64,000 bases of DNA from Pseudomonas sp. PICF141 (lineage in GTDB: Bacteria; Pseudomonadota; Gammaproteobacteria; Pseudomonadales; Pseudomonadaceae), in contig NZ_MUNM01000034.1 in NCBI RefSeq assembly GCF_002286815.1, positions 1 through 64,000 on the forward strand. The letters run 5' to 3'. This document shows positions 25,195 to 35,226 of this stretch, one piece after another; position 1 is the first letter of the stretch, and every line of letters starts with the position of its first letter. Under the pieces are notes generated by a model, which did not search any database, was not told the DNA's origin, and worked only from the letters and a program-made list of their open reading frames with translations. The translations under genes and the position numbers were made by a program.

Positions 25195-25305
25195 TCAAAT
25201 TGTTTTTCCGACCGCGGTCCCTGCCCGCCGGATAACTGCTTGTGGTGCTTTACGCTGCACACCCGGGCCAGTTGCCAACCCTCTGAACCGTTGAGGCCGG
25301 TTCAT
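25195..25305 (-). CDS. Possible 36-codon leader ORF of the lysis operon
   Basis: MNRPQRFRGLATGPGVQRKA and 16 further residues, strongly basic, no recognised domain. AAGG lies 5-6 nt upstream of ATG, and its TGA is followed immediately by the next ATG. First reading frame after the candidate lysis promoter. Weakly supported. Confidence 0.2.
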   Translation of the reverse strand: MNRPQRFRGLATGPGVQRKAPQAVIRRAGTAVGKTI

Positions 25306-25370
25306 CGCTGCCTTTGTGGTGGAACTAAAGAGCTTCGTTTCGAGCCGCCTTGTTGGGCCGCTTGAGACAA

Positions 25371-25399
25371 AGAATATGCATGGATGCATATACAGTCAA
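25371..25399 (-). promoter_or_regulatory. Candidate sigma-70 promoter of the lysis operon with operator in the spacer
   Basis: On the minus strand TTGACT (25394-25399), exactly 17 nt, then TATTCT (25371-25376). The perfect palindrome ATATGCATGGATGCATAT (25374-25391) covers the spacer and part of the -10. It points towards the holin and endolysin, and lies about 140 nt upstream of the repressor 3' end. Confidence 0.6.
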
Positions 25400-25435
25400 T
25401 GCACAAATGCATTTATTTATGCACTGGTAATGCAC
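25374..25435. promoter_or_regulatory. ATGCA-rich operator cluster
   Basis: In addition to the 18-bp palindrome at 25374-25391 there is AATGCA-CAAA-TGCATT (25398-25413, overlapping the -35) and two direct ATGCAC copies (25419-25424 and 25430-25435). Related TGCATAG motifs occur upstream of the repressor gene at 26261-26328, so both are likely bound by the repressor encoded between them (inferred). Confidence 0.55.
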
Positions 25436-25484
25436 AGACGCATGAAAGTCCCGCAAGCAAAGGCGTTGGCGGTTTTCGACAGGC

Positions 25485-25514
25485 GAAAAAAAACCCGCCG
25501 AAAAGCGGGTTTTA
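25485..25514 (-). terminator. Terminator of the S24 repressor gene
   Basis: ACCCGC-CGAAAA-GCGGGT with a T-run of eight on the minus strand, 16 nt beyond the repressor stop. Confidence 0.85.
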
Positions 25515-25530
25515 TCTGACAGCGGCGAGG

Positions 25531-26274
25531 TTAACGGGCGTACATGCCCCACCAGAAGACATGACCGAGGATGACAATCTGCTCTTCCTGGATTTCCTGG
25601 AAGCTGTAGTCCTCGTCCGGATGCTCATCGCGGTTGAAGCTGCGCAGGCGAATCCCTGTCGGCAGGCGATAAAGCTGTTTCACCCGCAACTGGCCGTTGT
25701 GATTGATGGCGTACAGGTCGCCGTCAATGATGTCGCCAATCCCGCATTTACCGGCATTCACCCCGACCGTGGCGCCATCGCGCAACACCGGCAACATGCT
25801 GTTGCCGCGCACGGTCACGCATTTGGCCTGGTCGAATTGCACACCATTGTGGCGCAGGCTGCGCTTGCCGAAGCGCAGGCTAGAGCGCTCACTCTCTTCG
25901 ATGACGAATCTTCCTGATCCAGCAGCCAATTCAACCTCGCGAAGAAAGGGGACCGACACCTCGTCGTCATCGACTGGCGTATCGTCGTCCCACAGGCTTA
26001 TGTCCTTGAGTTCCGAATGCGACTCATCGCGCCCAACGCTGGCGGCGTGCGTGACATCCGCACGGCCACGCAACTGGTCGGTGCTCACGGCAAAGTAGTC
26101 GGCAATCTTCGAAATATGTTTATCCGAAGGATCGACGATCTTCCCGCTGAGGATCCGCGAGAGAGTGGACTGAGGCACGCCGGTGCGACGGTGAAGCTCC
26201 GTGGGGGAGATTCCGTTTTGATCGAGCAGCGCTCTTAAGACAGTAGAAACATTGCGTTTTTGCATAACGCGCAT
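25531..26274 (-). CDS. XRE/S24 LexA-like repressor (PrtR/CI type)
   Basis: A 247-aa repressor. The N-terminal HTH (LRALLDQNGISPTELHRRTG, QSTLSRILSGK) is joined to an S24 peptidase domain with catalytic Ser159 (VRGNSMLPVLRDG) and Lys199 (QLRVKQLYRL). The Ala-Gly at about 118-119 (ELAAGSGRF) is a plausible self-cleavage site. DNA damage would cause RecA-stimulated self-cleavage and release of the lysis promoter. ATG 26274 or in-frame ATG 26265 are both possible; neither has a clear SD. P. fluorescens tailocin clusters at this locus carry a similar repressor. Confidence 0.85.
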   Translation of the reverse strand: MRVMQKRNVSTVLRALLDQNGISPTELHRRTGVPQSTLSRILSGKIVDPSDKHISKIADYFAVSTDQLRGRADVTHAASVGRDESHSELKDISLWDDDTPVDDDEVSVPFLREVELAAGSGRFVIEESERSSLRFGKRSLRHNGVQFDQAKCVTVRGNSMLPVLRDGATVGVNAGKCGIGDIIDGDLYAINHNGQLRVKQLYRLPTGIRLRSFNRDEHPDEDYSFQEIQEEQIVILGHVFWWGMYAR

Positions 26275-26328
26275 AGTGCTTGATCTTTTTTCGGAAGACA
26301 AATGCTGATTTGCATAGATCGTGCATAG
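26261..26328. promoter_or_regulatory. Repressor operator candidates between the S24 gene and mutS
   Basis: TGCATAG occurs twice in direct orientation, 11 nt apart start to start (26311-26317, 26322-26328); TGCATAACGCGCATAG lies over the repressor start. The motif resembles the ATGCA cluster at 25374-25435 and suggests autoregulation. Confidence 0.4.
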
Positions 26329-26466
26329 AACAGCAGAAATGTGCCTTGGAGCTTTCATGCCTGCGTAGGTCGGACTGCCCATGTTAACCTTGCGCCCATC
26401 GCGGAAAAGCCGGGCCGATGCCCCTCCTTTGCCCTACACCTTTCAACGAGTTTTCCTGAATTTCCG

Positions 26467-29046
26467 ATGAATAAAGCCCTCTCCGATCTGTCCTCCCACA
26501 CCCCGATGATGCAGCAGTACTGGCGCCTGAAGAACCAGCACCCTGATCAATTGATGTTCTACCGCATGGGTGACTTCTACGAAATCTTCTATGAAGACGC
26601 AAAGAAAGCCGCCAGGTTGCTGGACATTACCCTGACGGCTCGTGGGCAATCGGCGGGGCAGGCGATTCCGATGTGTGGGATTCCTTACCACGCCGCGGAA
26701 GGTTATCTGGCGAAACTGGTGAAGCTCGGCGAGTCGGTGGTGATTTGTGAGCAGGTCGGCGACCCGGCCACCAGCAAAGGGCCGGTGGATCGCCAGGTGG
26801 TGCGAATCATCACCCCCGGCACCGTCAGCGATGAAGCGCTGCTGGATGAGCGCCGGGACAACCTGATCGCGGCGGTGCTAGGCGACGAGCGTCTGTTCGG
26901 GCTGGCGGTGCTGGACATCACCAGCGGCAACTTCACCGTGCTGGAAATCAAGGGCTGGGAAAACCTGCTGGCGGAACTGGAGCGGGTCAATCCGGTAGAG
27001 CTGATGATCCCGGACGATTGGCCGAAAGACCTGCCGGCGGAAAAACGTCGTGGGGTTCGGCGCCGTGCGCCGTGGGATTTCGAGCGTGACTCGGCGCTGA
27101 AAAGTCTTTGCCAGCAGTTTTCCACCCAGGACCTGAAAGGTTTCGGCTGCGAGAACCTGACGCTGGCAATCGGTGCCGCCGGTTGCCTGCTCAGCTATGC
27201 CAAGGAAACCCAGCGCACCGCCCTGCCGCATTTGCGTAGCCTGCGTCATGAACGCCTGGACGACACCGTGGTGCTCGATGGTGCGAGTCGTCGCAACCTG
27301 GAACTGGACACCAACCTGGCCGGCGGTCGCGACAACACCTTGCAATCGGTGGTTGATCGCTGCCAGACCGCCATGGGCAGCCGCTTACTGACTCGCTGGC
27401 TGAACCGTCCGCTGCGGGATCTGGGCGTATTGCTGGCACGTCAGAGTTCGATCTCTTGCCTGCTCGACGGTTACCGCTTCGAAAAACTGCAACCGCAGCT
27501 CAAGGAAATCGGTGACATCGAGCGGATTCTGGCGCGGATCGGCTTGCGCAATGCCCGTCCTCGTGACTTGGCGCGTCTGCGCGATGCCCTTGGGGCGTTG
27601 CCAGAGTTGCAGGTAGCGATGACCGAGCTTGAAGCCCCGCACATCATCCAACTGGCGGTCACCACCAGCACCTATCCGGAACTGGCGGCGCTGCTGGAAA
27701 AAGCCATTATCGACAACCCGCCCGCCGTCATCCGTGACGGCGGTGTTTTGAAAACCGGTTACGACAGCGAACTCGACGAACTGCAATCGCTCAGCGAAAA
27801 CGCCGGGCAGTTCCTGATCGATCTCGAAGCGCGTGAGAAGGCCCGCACCGGCCTGTCGCACTTGAAGGTCGGCTACAACCGGATTCACGGCTACTTCATC
27901 GAGTTGCCGAGCAAGCAGGCCGAATCGGCGCCCGCGGACTATATTCGCCGACAGACCCTTAAAGGTGCCGAGCGTTTCATCACGCCGGAACTGAAGGCCT
28001 TCGAAGACAAGGCGCTGTCTGCCAAGAGCCGCGCCCTGGCTCGCGAGAAAATGCTCTACGAAGCACTGCTCGAAGACCTGATCGCTCAGTTGCCGCCTTT
28101 GCAAGACACGGCCGCCGCACTGGCCGAACTGGACGTACTGAGCAACCTCGCCGAGCGCGCACTAAACCTGGACCTGAACTGCCCACGCTTTGTCAGCGAG
28201 CCGTGCATGCGCATCACCCAGGGTCGTCACCCGGTGGTCGAGCAAGTACTCACCACGCCGTTCGTGGCCAACGACCTGAGCCTTGACGACAATACCCGCA
28301 TGCTGGTGATTACCGGTCCGAACATGGGCGGTAAATCCACCTACATGCGCCAGACCGCGTTGATCGTGTTGCTGGCGCATATCGGCAGCTTCGTCCCGGC
28401 GGCCAGTTGCGAATTGTCTCTGGTAGACCGAATCTTCACCCGGATCGGCTCCAGCGATGACTTGGCGGGCGGTCGTTCGACCTTCATGGTTGAAATGAGC
28501 GAAACCGCGAACATTCTGCACAACGCCACCGAACGCAGCCTGGTGCTGATGGACGAAGTCGGTCGCGGCACCAGCACTTTCGACGGTCTGTCCCTGGCGT
28601 GGGCGGCGGCTGAGCGTCTGGCACACCTGCGGGCCTACACCCTGTTCGCTACTCACTATTTCGAGCTGACAGTGCTGCCGGAAGCCCAGCCCCTGGTGGC
28701 CAACGTGCACCTCAATGCCACCGAACACAACGAACGCATCGTGTTCCTGCACCACGTGTTGCCTGGGCCTGCCAGCCAGAGTTACGGCTTGGCGGTTGCG
28801 CAGTTGGCCGGCGTACCGAGCGAAGTGATCGTGCGGGCTCGCGAACATCTGAGCCGACTGGAATCCACAGCGCTGCCTCATGAAGTTCCCACGCCTGCCA
28901 AAGGCAAACCGGTCACGCCGCAGCAGAGCGACATGTTCGCCAGCCTGCCGCATCCGGTGCTGGATGAACTGGCCAAACTGGATCTGGACGACATGTCACC
29001 GCGTCGTGCACTCGAAATGCTCTATACACTAAAGACACGGATCTAA
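26467..29046 (+). CDS. mutS: DNA mismatch repair protein MutS
   Basis: An 859-aa mismatch-recognition ATPase. The N-terminal mismatch-binding motif is [15 protein letters not shown] (Phe-x-Glu), Walker A is [14 protein letters not shown] (about residues 616-629), Walker B/D-loop [16 protein letters not shown], and there is a C-terminal beta-clamp/oligomerisation tail. The start at 26467 ([13 protein letters not shown]) is chosen by family alignment; the longer frame from 26341 runs through the repressor control region. Right border of the tailocin-type locus. Confidence 0.97.
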   Translation: MNKALSDLSSHTPMMQQYWRLKNQHPDQLMFYRMGDFYEIFYEDAKKAARLLDITLTARGQSAGQAIPMCGIPYHAAEGYLAKLVKLGESVVICEQVGDPATSKGPVDRQVVRIITPGTVSDEALLDERRDNLIAAVLGDERLFGLAVLDITSGNFTVLEIKGWENLLAELERVNPVELMIPDDWPKDLPAEKRRGVRRRAPWDFERDSALKSLCQQFSTQDLKGFGCENLTLAIGAAGCLLSYAKETQRTALPHLRSLRHERLDDTVVLDGASRRNLELDTNLAGGRDNTLQSVVDRCQTAMGSRLLTRWLNRPLRDLGVLLARQSSISCLLDGYRFEKLQPQLKEIGDIERILARIGLRNARPRDLARLRDALGALPELQVAMTELEAPHIIQLAVTTSTYPELAALLEKAIIDNPPAVIRDGGVLKTGYDSELDELQSLSENAGQFLIDLEAREKARTGLSHLKVGYNRIHGYFIELPSKQAESAPADYIRRQTLKGAERFITPELKAFEDKALSAKSRALAREKMLYEALLEDLIAQLPPLQDTAAALAELDVLSNLAERALNLDLNCPRFVSEPCMRITQGRHPVVEQVLTTPFVANDLSLDDNTRMLVITGPNMGGKSTYMRQTALIVLLAHIGSFVPAASCELSLVDRIFTRIGSSDDLAGGRSTFMVEMSETANILHNATERSLVLMDEVGRGTSTFDGLSLAWAAAERLAHLRAYTLFATHYFELTVLPEAQPLVANVHLNATEHNERIVFLHHVLPGPASQSYGLAVAQLAGVPSEVIVRAREHLSRLESTALPHEVPTPAKGKPVTPQQSDMFASLPHPVLDELAKLDLDDMSPRRALEMLYTLKTRI

Positions 29047-29188
29047 CGCACTTGCGTGCAAGCTGTTAGAATCTCGCGCGGTTTGGGATGCTGCAGGCCA
29101 ATAGCCTGACCTGCAGACTATCGCTCCCAAACCTGGCGACCCCAACGTGAAGGGGCTCCGCTGCCGCCGCCTGAGGAGAAAATTAGAA

Positions 29189-29512
29189 ATGACCTTCGTC
29201 GTCACCGACAACTGCATCAAGTGCAAGTACACCGACTGCGTAGAAGTCTGTCCGGTGGACTGCTTTTACGAAGGCCCGAACTTCCTGGTGATTCACCCGG
29301 ATGAGTGCATCGACTGCGCCCTGTGCGAACCAGAATGCCCGGCACAAGCCATCTTCTCGGAGGACGAAGTGCCGGCCGGCATGGAGAACTTCATCGAGCT
29401 GAACGCCGAGCTGGCGGATATCTGGCCGAACATCACCGAGAGGAAAGATGCCCTGCCGGACGCCGAAGAGTGGGATGGCAAGCCAGGCAAGATTGCAGAC
29501 CTCGAACGCTGA
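29189..29512 (+). CDS. fdxA: 7Fe ferredoxin FdxA
   Basis: A 107-aa ferredoxin with the Cys pattern of the [3Fe-4S][4Fe-4S] Azotobacter/Pseudomonas type: [18 protein letters not shown] and [16 protein letters not shown], then an acidic C-terminal extension. Soluble electron carrier. The start at 29189 follows TGAGGAG. Located between mutS and rsmZ/rpoS as in other pseudomonads. Confidence 0.96.
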   Translation: MTFVVTDNCIKCKYTDCVEVCPVDCFYEGPNFLVIHPDECIDCALCEPECPAQAIFSEDEVPAGMENFIELNAELADIWPNITERKDALPDAEEWDGKPGKIADLER

Positions 29513-29530
29513 TCCTTTCTGCATTCATCG

Positions 29531-29555
29531 AAAAGGCCCTTACGGGCCTTTTTGT
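29531..29555 (+). terminator. Terminator of fdxA
   Basis: AAAAGGCCC-TTAC-GGGCCTTTTT, 19 nt after the fdxA stop. Confidence 0.85.
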
Positions 29556-29581
29556 TTGTTGGTGCTCAAGAAATCGCAGAC

Positions 29582-29710
29582 AAAAAAAGGGGCGGTATGA
29601 CCCGCCCACATTTTTTCCCTATTCCTTGTGTTCCTTTTCATCGTCCTGATGAATCGCTTCCTGCGATGTCCGTTCCCCTCTTCCTTGAAGGGCGTGTCTA
29701 TCCGTCGACA
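29582..29710 (-). ncRNA. rsmZ: Regulatory sRNA RsmZ
   Basis: About 129 nt. The 5' end TGTCGACGGATAGACAC matches RsmZ as I remember it. The RNA then carries many GGA motifs (at least eight: GGATAG, AAGGAAG, GGGGAAC, CGGACA, CAGGAAG, CAGGACG, AAGGAAC, AAGGAAT), several in stem loops such as ATCGCAGGAAGCGAT and TCATCAGGACGATGA. It ends in the terminator GGGCGGGTCATACCGCCCC plus T-run. RsmZ titrates RsmA/RsmE (CsrA family) and so relieves translational repression. It sits between fdxA and rpoS as in P. aeruginosa. A TAGTAT -10 lies about 12 nt before the 5' end and a GacA box at 29883-29900. Confidence 0.93.
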
Positions 29711-29882
29711 CAGTTCAGATACTAGAGAATTCCCCATCAAGAGCAATCGGCCGCTGTCGCTGAAAGCGCCTGTCACACGCCGTTAATCTAAAAAAATACC
29801 TATATAAATCAATAATATAAAAAAATATCACAAATCAAATAGACAACTGCCAACGTGTAAAAATAACGAACACTTACGAAAG

Positions 29883-29900
29883 AGTAAGCAAAGACTTACA
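29883..29900 (-). promoter_or_regulatory. GacA upstream activating sequence of rsmZ
   Basis: Minus strand TGTAAG-TCTTTG-CTTACT, matching the GacA consensus TGTAAG-N6-CTTACA except the last base. It lies about 175-190 nt upstream of the RsmZ 5' end, the usual distance, in an AT-rich spacer. Confidence 0.88.
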
Positions 29901-29960
29901 GAACAAGACTACAAACCCGAGGTGATGTCGGGGGCAACTTACCTCCCATGTTTCAGGCAA

Positions 29961-29990
29961 CAAAAAACCCCAAACCAGTCGGGGCTTTTG
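29961..29990 (-). terminator. Terminator of rpoS
   Basis: Minus strand AAAAGCCCC-GACTGGTTT-GGGGTTTTTT, about 20 nt after the rpoS stop and before the GacA box. Confidence 0.8.
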
Positions 29991-30010
29991 TTTCCTGCTG
30001 ATCGAGTCGC

Positions 30011-31018
30011 TTATTGGAACAACGACTCACTCGACAGGCCGTTTTTCTCGAGAATCTCCCGAAGACGCTTAAGACCTTCAACCTGAATTTGTCTGACCCG
30101 CTCCCGGGTCAAGCCGATTTCCAGGCCTACGTCTTCAAGCGTGCTGCTCTCGTGACCTCGCAAGCCGAAGCGCCGAATGACCACCTCGCGTTGCTTGTCG
30201 GTCAGCTCCGAGAGCCATTGATCGATGCTTTGTGACAGGTCGTCATCCTGCAACAGTTCGCACGGGTCGGTGGGGCGGTCGTCGGTAAGGGTGTCCAACA
30301 GGGTTTTATCCGAATCCGGACCCAGCGAGACGTCGACCGAAGAAACCCGCTCGTTCAGGCCAAGCATGCGCTTGACTTCGCCTACCGGTTTCTCCAGCAG
30401 GTTGGCGATTTCTTCGGGTGAGGGTTCATGATCGAGCTTTTGCGTCAGCTCCCGTGCAGCCCGCAAGTACACGTTGAGCTCTTTGACCACATGAATCGGC
30501 AACCGGATGGTCCGGGTCTGATTCATGATCGCGCGCTCGATGGTCTGACGAATCCACCAGGTGGCGTAGGTCGAAAAGCGGAAACCGCGTTCAGGATCGA
30601 ACTTTTCTACAGCCCGGATCAGGCCGAGGTTGCCCTCTTCGATCAGGTCCAGCAGCGACAGCCCACGATTGACGTAACGACGGGCGATTTTCACTACCAG
30701 CCGCAGGTTGCTTTCAATCATGCGCTTGCGTCCGGCCGGATCGCCACTTTGCGACAAGCGCGCAAAATGAACTTCTTCTTCCGGGGACAGCAATGGGGAA
30801 AAGCCGATTTCGTTGAGGTACAGCTGAGTGGCATCGAGTGCCCGTGTGTAATCGATGTACTTGTGTTGCTTAAGCGAAGCGGAGTGTTTGGATTTTGCAC
30901 GAACGGAAGGTGATGCATCCCCTTCATCATTCGACATCGAATCCGTGGCGATGCCGGTCTCCATCAGGAGAACCTCATCGTCGATGTCAAACTCCGGCAC
31001 TTCTTTACTGAGAGCCAT
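30011..31018 (-). CDS. rpoS: RNA polymerase sigma factor RpoS
   Basis: Stationary-phase/stress sigma factor, 335 aa. Region 1.2 ([20 protein letters not shown]), region 2 ([39 protein letters not shown]), region 3, and region 4.2 HTH ([19 protein letters not shown]) are all present. It lies downstream of nlpD with a 106-nt gap; in pseudomonads the main rpoS promoter is inside nlpD. Confidence 0.97.
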   Translation of the reverse strand: MALSKEVPEFDIDDEVLLMETGIATDSMSNDEGDASPSVRAKSKHSASLKQHKYIDYTRALDATQLYLNEIGFSPLLSPEEEVHFARLSQSGDPAGRKRMIESNLRLVVKIARRYVNRGLSLLDLIEEGNLGLIRAVEKFDPERGFRFSTYATWWIRQTIERAIMNQTRTIRLPIHVVKELNVYLRAARELTQKLDHEPSPEEIANLLEKPVGEVKRMLGLNERVSSVDVSLGPDSDKTLLDTLTDDRPTDPCELLQDDDLSQSIDQWLSELTDKQREVVIRRFGLRGHESSTLEDVGLEIGLTRERVRQIQVEGLKRLREILEKNGLSSESLFQ

Positions 31019-31124
31019 TGTTATAGTCCTTTGGTGAGTTCGACCTCAAGCTCGAGCGGCGCCTTGATCCCTGGCAACGCTGGAGCCTGTTCCCTCTACG
31101 TGACGGAACAGGCTGGCTAACAAA

Positions 31125-31982
31125 TCAACGACGTGGCAGGAATTGCAGCGGATCTACAGGTTTACCTTGTCGGCGAATCTCAAAATGCAGTTTCACCCGG
31201 TCTGTACCCGTTGACCCCATTTCGGCAATTGTCTGTCCGACCTTGACCTGCTGCCCCTCCCGAACCAACAGCCTGCGGTTATGTCCGTAGGCACTGACGT
31301 AGGTGTCGCTGTGTTTGATGATGACTAATTCGCCGTAGCCCCTTAAGCCACTCCCGGCGTATACCACCGTCCCATCAGACGCAGCTAAAACAGGCTGTCC
31401 CAAATCTCCGGCGATATCAATTCCTTTATTCAAACTACCGTTTGAAGAGAATTTTCCAATCAGAATGCCATTAGAAGGCCACCCCCAGCCCGTCGGGGCC
31501 GGACCGGCAGGAGGCAGTGGAGCAGGTGCCGGCTTGTTGGCGACGGACGGTGCAAGCACCGTTGTGGTAGTCGTCGCGCCATTTGCCTGACGCCGAATGA
31601 CGGTGGTTTTACTCGATGACGAAGGCGAAGAACTGGACGAACTGACCACCGCCGTCGGCGTTGTACCGGTGCGACCATCGAAGCGAATTATCTGACCCGG
31701 ATGGATCGTGTAAGGCGTAGGAATGTTGTTCCGTGCTGCGAGGGCTTTGTAGTCCCAACCGTAGCGAAAAGCGATGGAGAACAACGTGTCCTTGGGTCGG
31801 ACAACGTATTGGCCAGTGGTCACGACCGGACGCTGGGCGACCGCCTTGTTGCGATCGACGACGCTCGCACTACCTGATTTGGTGCTGGAACATCCGACCA
31901 GCAAGGTACTCAAGACAAGGCCAGTCACCAGACGCTGAAAGCTCGTTATACCCATTCGCTGCGCAATGACTGTGAGACTCAC
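31125..31982 (-). CDS. nlpD: NlpD: LysM/LytM lipoprotein, amidase activator
   Basis: A 285-aa outer-membrane lipoprotein that activates AmiC-type amidases at the division septum. It has a lipobox LLVGC (Cys about residue 31), LysM (YVVRPKDTLFSIAFRYGWDY), a low-complexity Ser/Thr/Pro linker, and a C-terminal LytM (M23) domain. The domain is catalytically degenerate: NKGIDIAGDLGQPV has Lys-Gly where active enzymes have His-x-x-x-Asp, as expected for NlpD. Alternative downstream Met at residue 10 is possible. Confidence 0.93.
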   Translation of the reverse strand: MSLTVIAQRMGITSFQRLVTGLVLSTLLVGCSSTKSGSASVVDRNKAVAQRPVVTTGQYVVRPKDTLFSIAFRYGWDYKALAARNNIPTPYTIHPGQIIRFDGRTGTTPTAVVSSSSSSPSSSSKTTVIRRQANGATTTTTVLAPSVANKPAPAPLPPAGPAPTGWGWPSNGILIGKFSSNGSLNKGIDIAGDLGQPVLAASDGTVVYAGSGLRGYGELVIIKHSDTYVSAYGHNRRLLVREGQQVKVGQTIAEMGSTGTDRVKLHFEIRRQGKPVDPLQFLPRR

Positions 31983-32192
31983 CCGCCGCTCCCTTTGTGG
32001 TGGCTGAAATATGGATTGCCGTGCTCCGGCACGAAATGTCGCAAGTATAACGGGCCAAACAGGCTTTAACTTTAATGAAGCGGATTCGCTTCGCGCACAC
32101 GTTTGCTGCCTGAAGATGAATTGCGTTTAACTAATCGATGCCGCTGTAAGACCCGGGCAATCGAAGAGAATTCAGCGCGTTGAAACAAATGC

Positions 32193-33606
<1,414 letters not shown>

Positions 33607-33619
<13 letters not shown>

Positions 33620-34665
33620 GGGCTGTCCGTCTGCCCCACCGGCACCAGATCGACGAGTTCACGCACCAATACGGTGGCGAAGCATCCGGCCGGCAGGACG
33701 AATTCCAGTTGCAGAATGTCAGGCTCGGGATAATGCCACGTCAACCCACCAATGGGCAGCCGCAGGATGCGACGTTCGTGGCTCATTCCGGCGTTAATCA
33801 ACCAATCGCGCAAATCCGCTTCGCGCGCGGCGATTGCCTGTTCCAATTCATGGACAGCGCCTGACGTCGGCGAGTCACCTTCGCCCCACTGCGGGCCGGT
33901 CGGGTGCAGGTCGAGAATCGCCAAGCGCGGGTCGTTGCATTCGGCTTCACCGGCCGGAAAAAAACTGCGGCTGTCAGTGAACGCCAGCAGATCGCCCACC
34001 TGCGCATGCTGCCAGGTGTCATCGGCGACGCGCGCCGCCAACACTTGATTGAACAGAAAACTGCGCGCAGCGGAAAGCAGCCGCGAACGCACATTGCGTT
34101 GCTCCGGCAGGGCTTTGCGCGCCGCCCAGGCACGAGCGTCGACGACGTTGCCGCCATCAAAGCCGAAACGCTGGGCGCCGAAATAATTGGGAATACCTTG
34201 CTTGGCGATCAGTTGCAGACGCGCGTCGATCGCCGCCTTGTCACCGGTGAACTGGGTCAAGCGCAAGGTAAAGCCGTTGGCCGAGTGGGCACCGCGTTGC
34301 AGTTTGCGTTTATGCCGACCGGTCTTGAGGATTTTCAACGTGTCGTTTTCCGCCGGCGACAGATCAGGGTCGGCCTTGCCCGGCAGTTGCACGCTGAACC
34401 ACTGGCGCGTCAGGGCCTGGCGGTCCTTGAGGCCGGCATAACTGACGGTGCGCAATGGCACACCCGCCGCCTTGGCGATGCGCCGTGCCGCTTCCTCAGT
34501 ATTCAGTCCGCGCTTTTCCACCCAGATCCACAGGTGTTCGCCATCGCCGCTCAAAGGAATATCAAGGACTTCATCGACCTGGAAATCTTCCGCCGTGGCT
34601 TTCAGTACCGCGCTGCCCAGGGCTTCACCATAGGCCCGCGGGCCCAGCAATTGCGCTTCGTTCAT
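33607..34665 (-). CDS. truD: tRNA pseudouridine(13) synthase TruD
   Basis: A 352-aa enzyme making pseudouridine 13 in tRNA. The catalytic Asp is in [20 protein letters not shown], with [11 protein letters not shown] (TruD signature) and FNQVLAARV. It ends inside surE and its start overlaps the ispF stop (ATGA). Confidence 0.95.
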
Positions 34666-35135
34666 GCGCGCAACAACAGGGCAATGGAGTGCACCGCAAT
34701 GCCCTCTTCGCGACCGACAAAGCCAAGCTTTTCGGTGGTGGTAGCTTTCACGTTCACTTGATCCAACTCAACTTGAAGATCCGCGGCAATCAGCGCGCGC
34801 ATCGATTCGATATGGGGGGCCATTTTCGGCGCCTGGGCGACGATGGTGTTATCCACGTTGCCGACTTTCCAGCCTTTGGCATGGACCAGTGCGACGACGT
34901 GACGCAACAGTACGCGACTGTCGGCACCCTTGAATTGCGGGTCGGTGTCCGGGAAGTGCTTGCCGATATCACCCAGCGCAGCAGCGCCGAGCAACGCGTC
35001 GCTCAAGGCGTGCAGCAGGACGTCGCCGTCGGAATGGGCGAGCAGCCCGAAGCTGTGTGCAATCCGCACGCCGCCCAGAGTGATGAAATCGCCTTCAGCG
35101 AAACGGTGCACATCATAGCCGTGGCCAATACGCAT
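34662..35135 (-). CDS. ispF: 2-C-methyl-D-erythritol 2,4-cyclodiphosphate synthase
   Basis: MEP-pathway zinc enzyme, 157 aa. [16 protein letters not shown] (metal ligands Asp/His), [20 protein letters not shown] and the C-terminal [17 protein letters not shown] are family-defining. The start must be here because the first residues are the active site. Unusually, the T-run of a terminator hairpin (35136-35164) directly abuts the ATG, leaving no Shine-Dalgarno. Confidence 0.95.
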   Translation of the reverse strand: MRIGHGYDVHRFAEGDFITLGGVRIAHSFGLLAHSDGDVLLHALSDALLGAAALGDIGKHFPDTDPQFKGADSRVLLRHVVALVHAKGWKVGNVDNTIVAQAPKMAPHIESMRALIAADLQVELDQVNVKATTTEKLGFVGREEGIAVHSIALLLRA

Positions 35136-35164
35136 AAAAAAACGCCCCGATTTTTGTCAGGGCG
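35136..35164 (-). terminator. Terminator of the adhC-fghA operon, abutting ispF
   Basis: Minus strand CGCCCT-GACAAAAATC-GGGGCG followed by seven T and then immediately the ispF ATG. It ends transcripts from fghA and occupies the place of the ispF ribosome-binding site. Confidence 0.8.
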
Positions 35165-35226
35165 TGATTCTACCTGCATTAGGCGAGGGGGTGCTCCCAA
35201 TTAGTTTCCCCGGCGCGGTAGGGAAA

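Noticed and set aside
25374-25435. Closely spaced ATGCA repeats considered as a short CRISPR-like array
   Set aside because: Repeat units are only 6-8 nt with irregular spacing and overlap a promoter; no cas genes. Operator sites are the better explanation.
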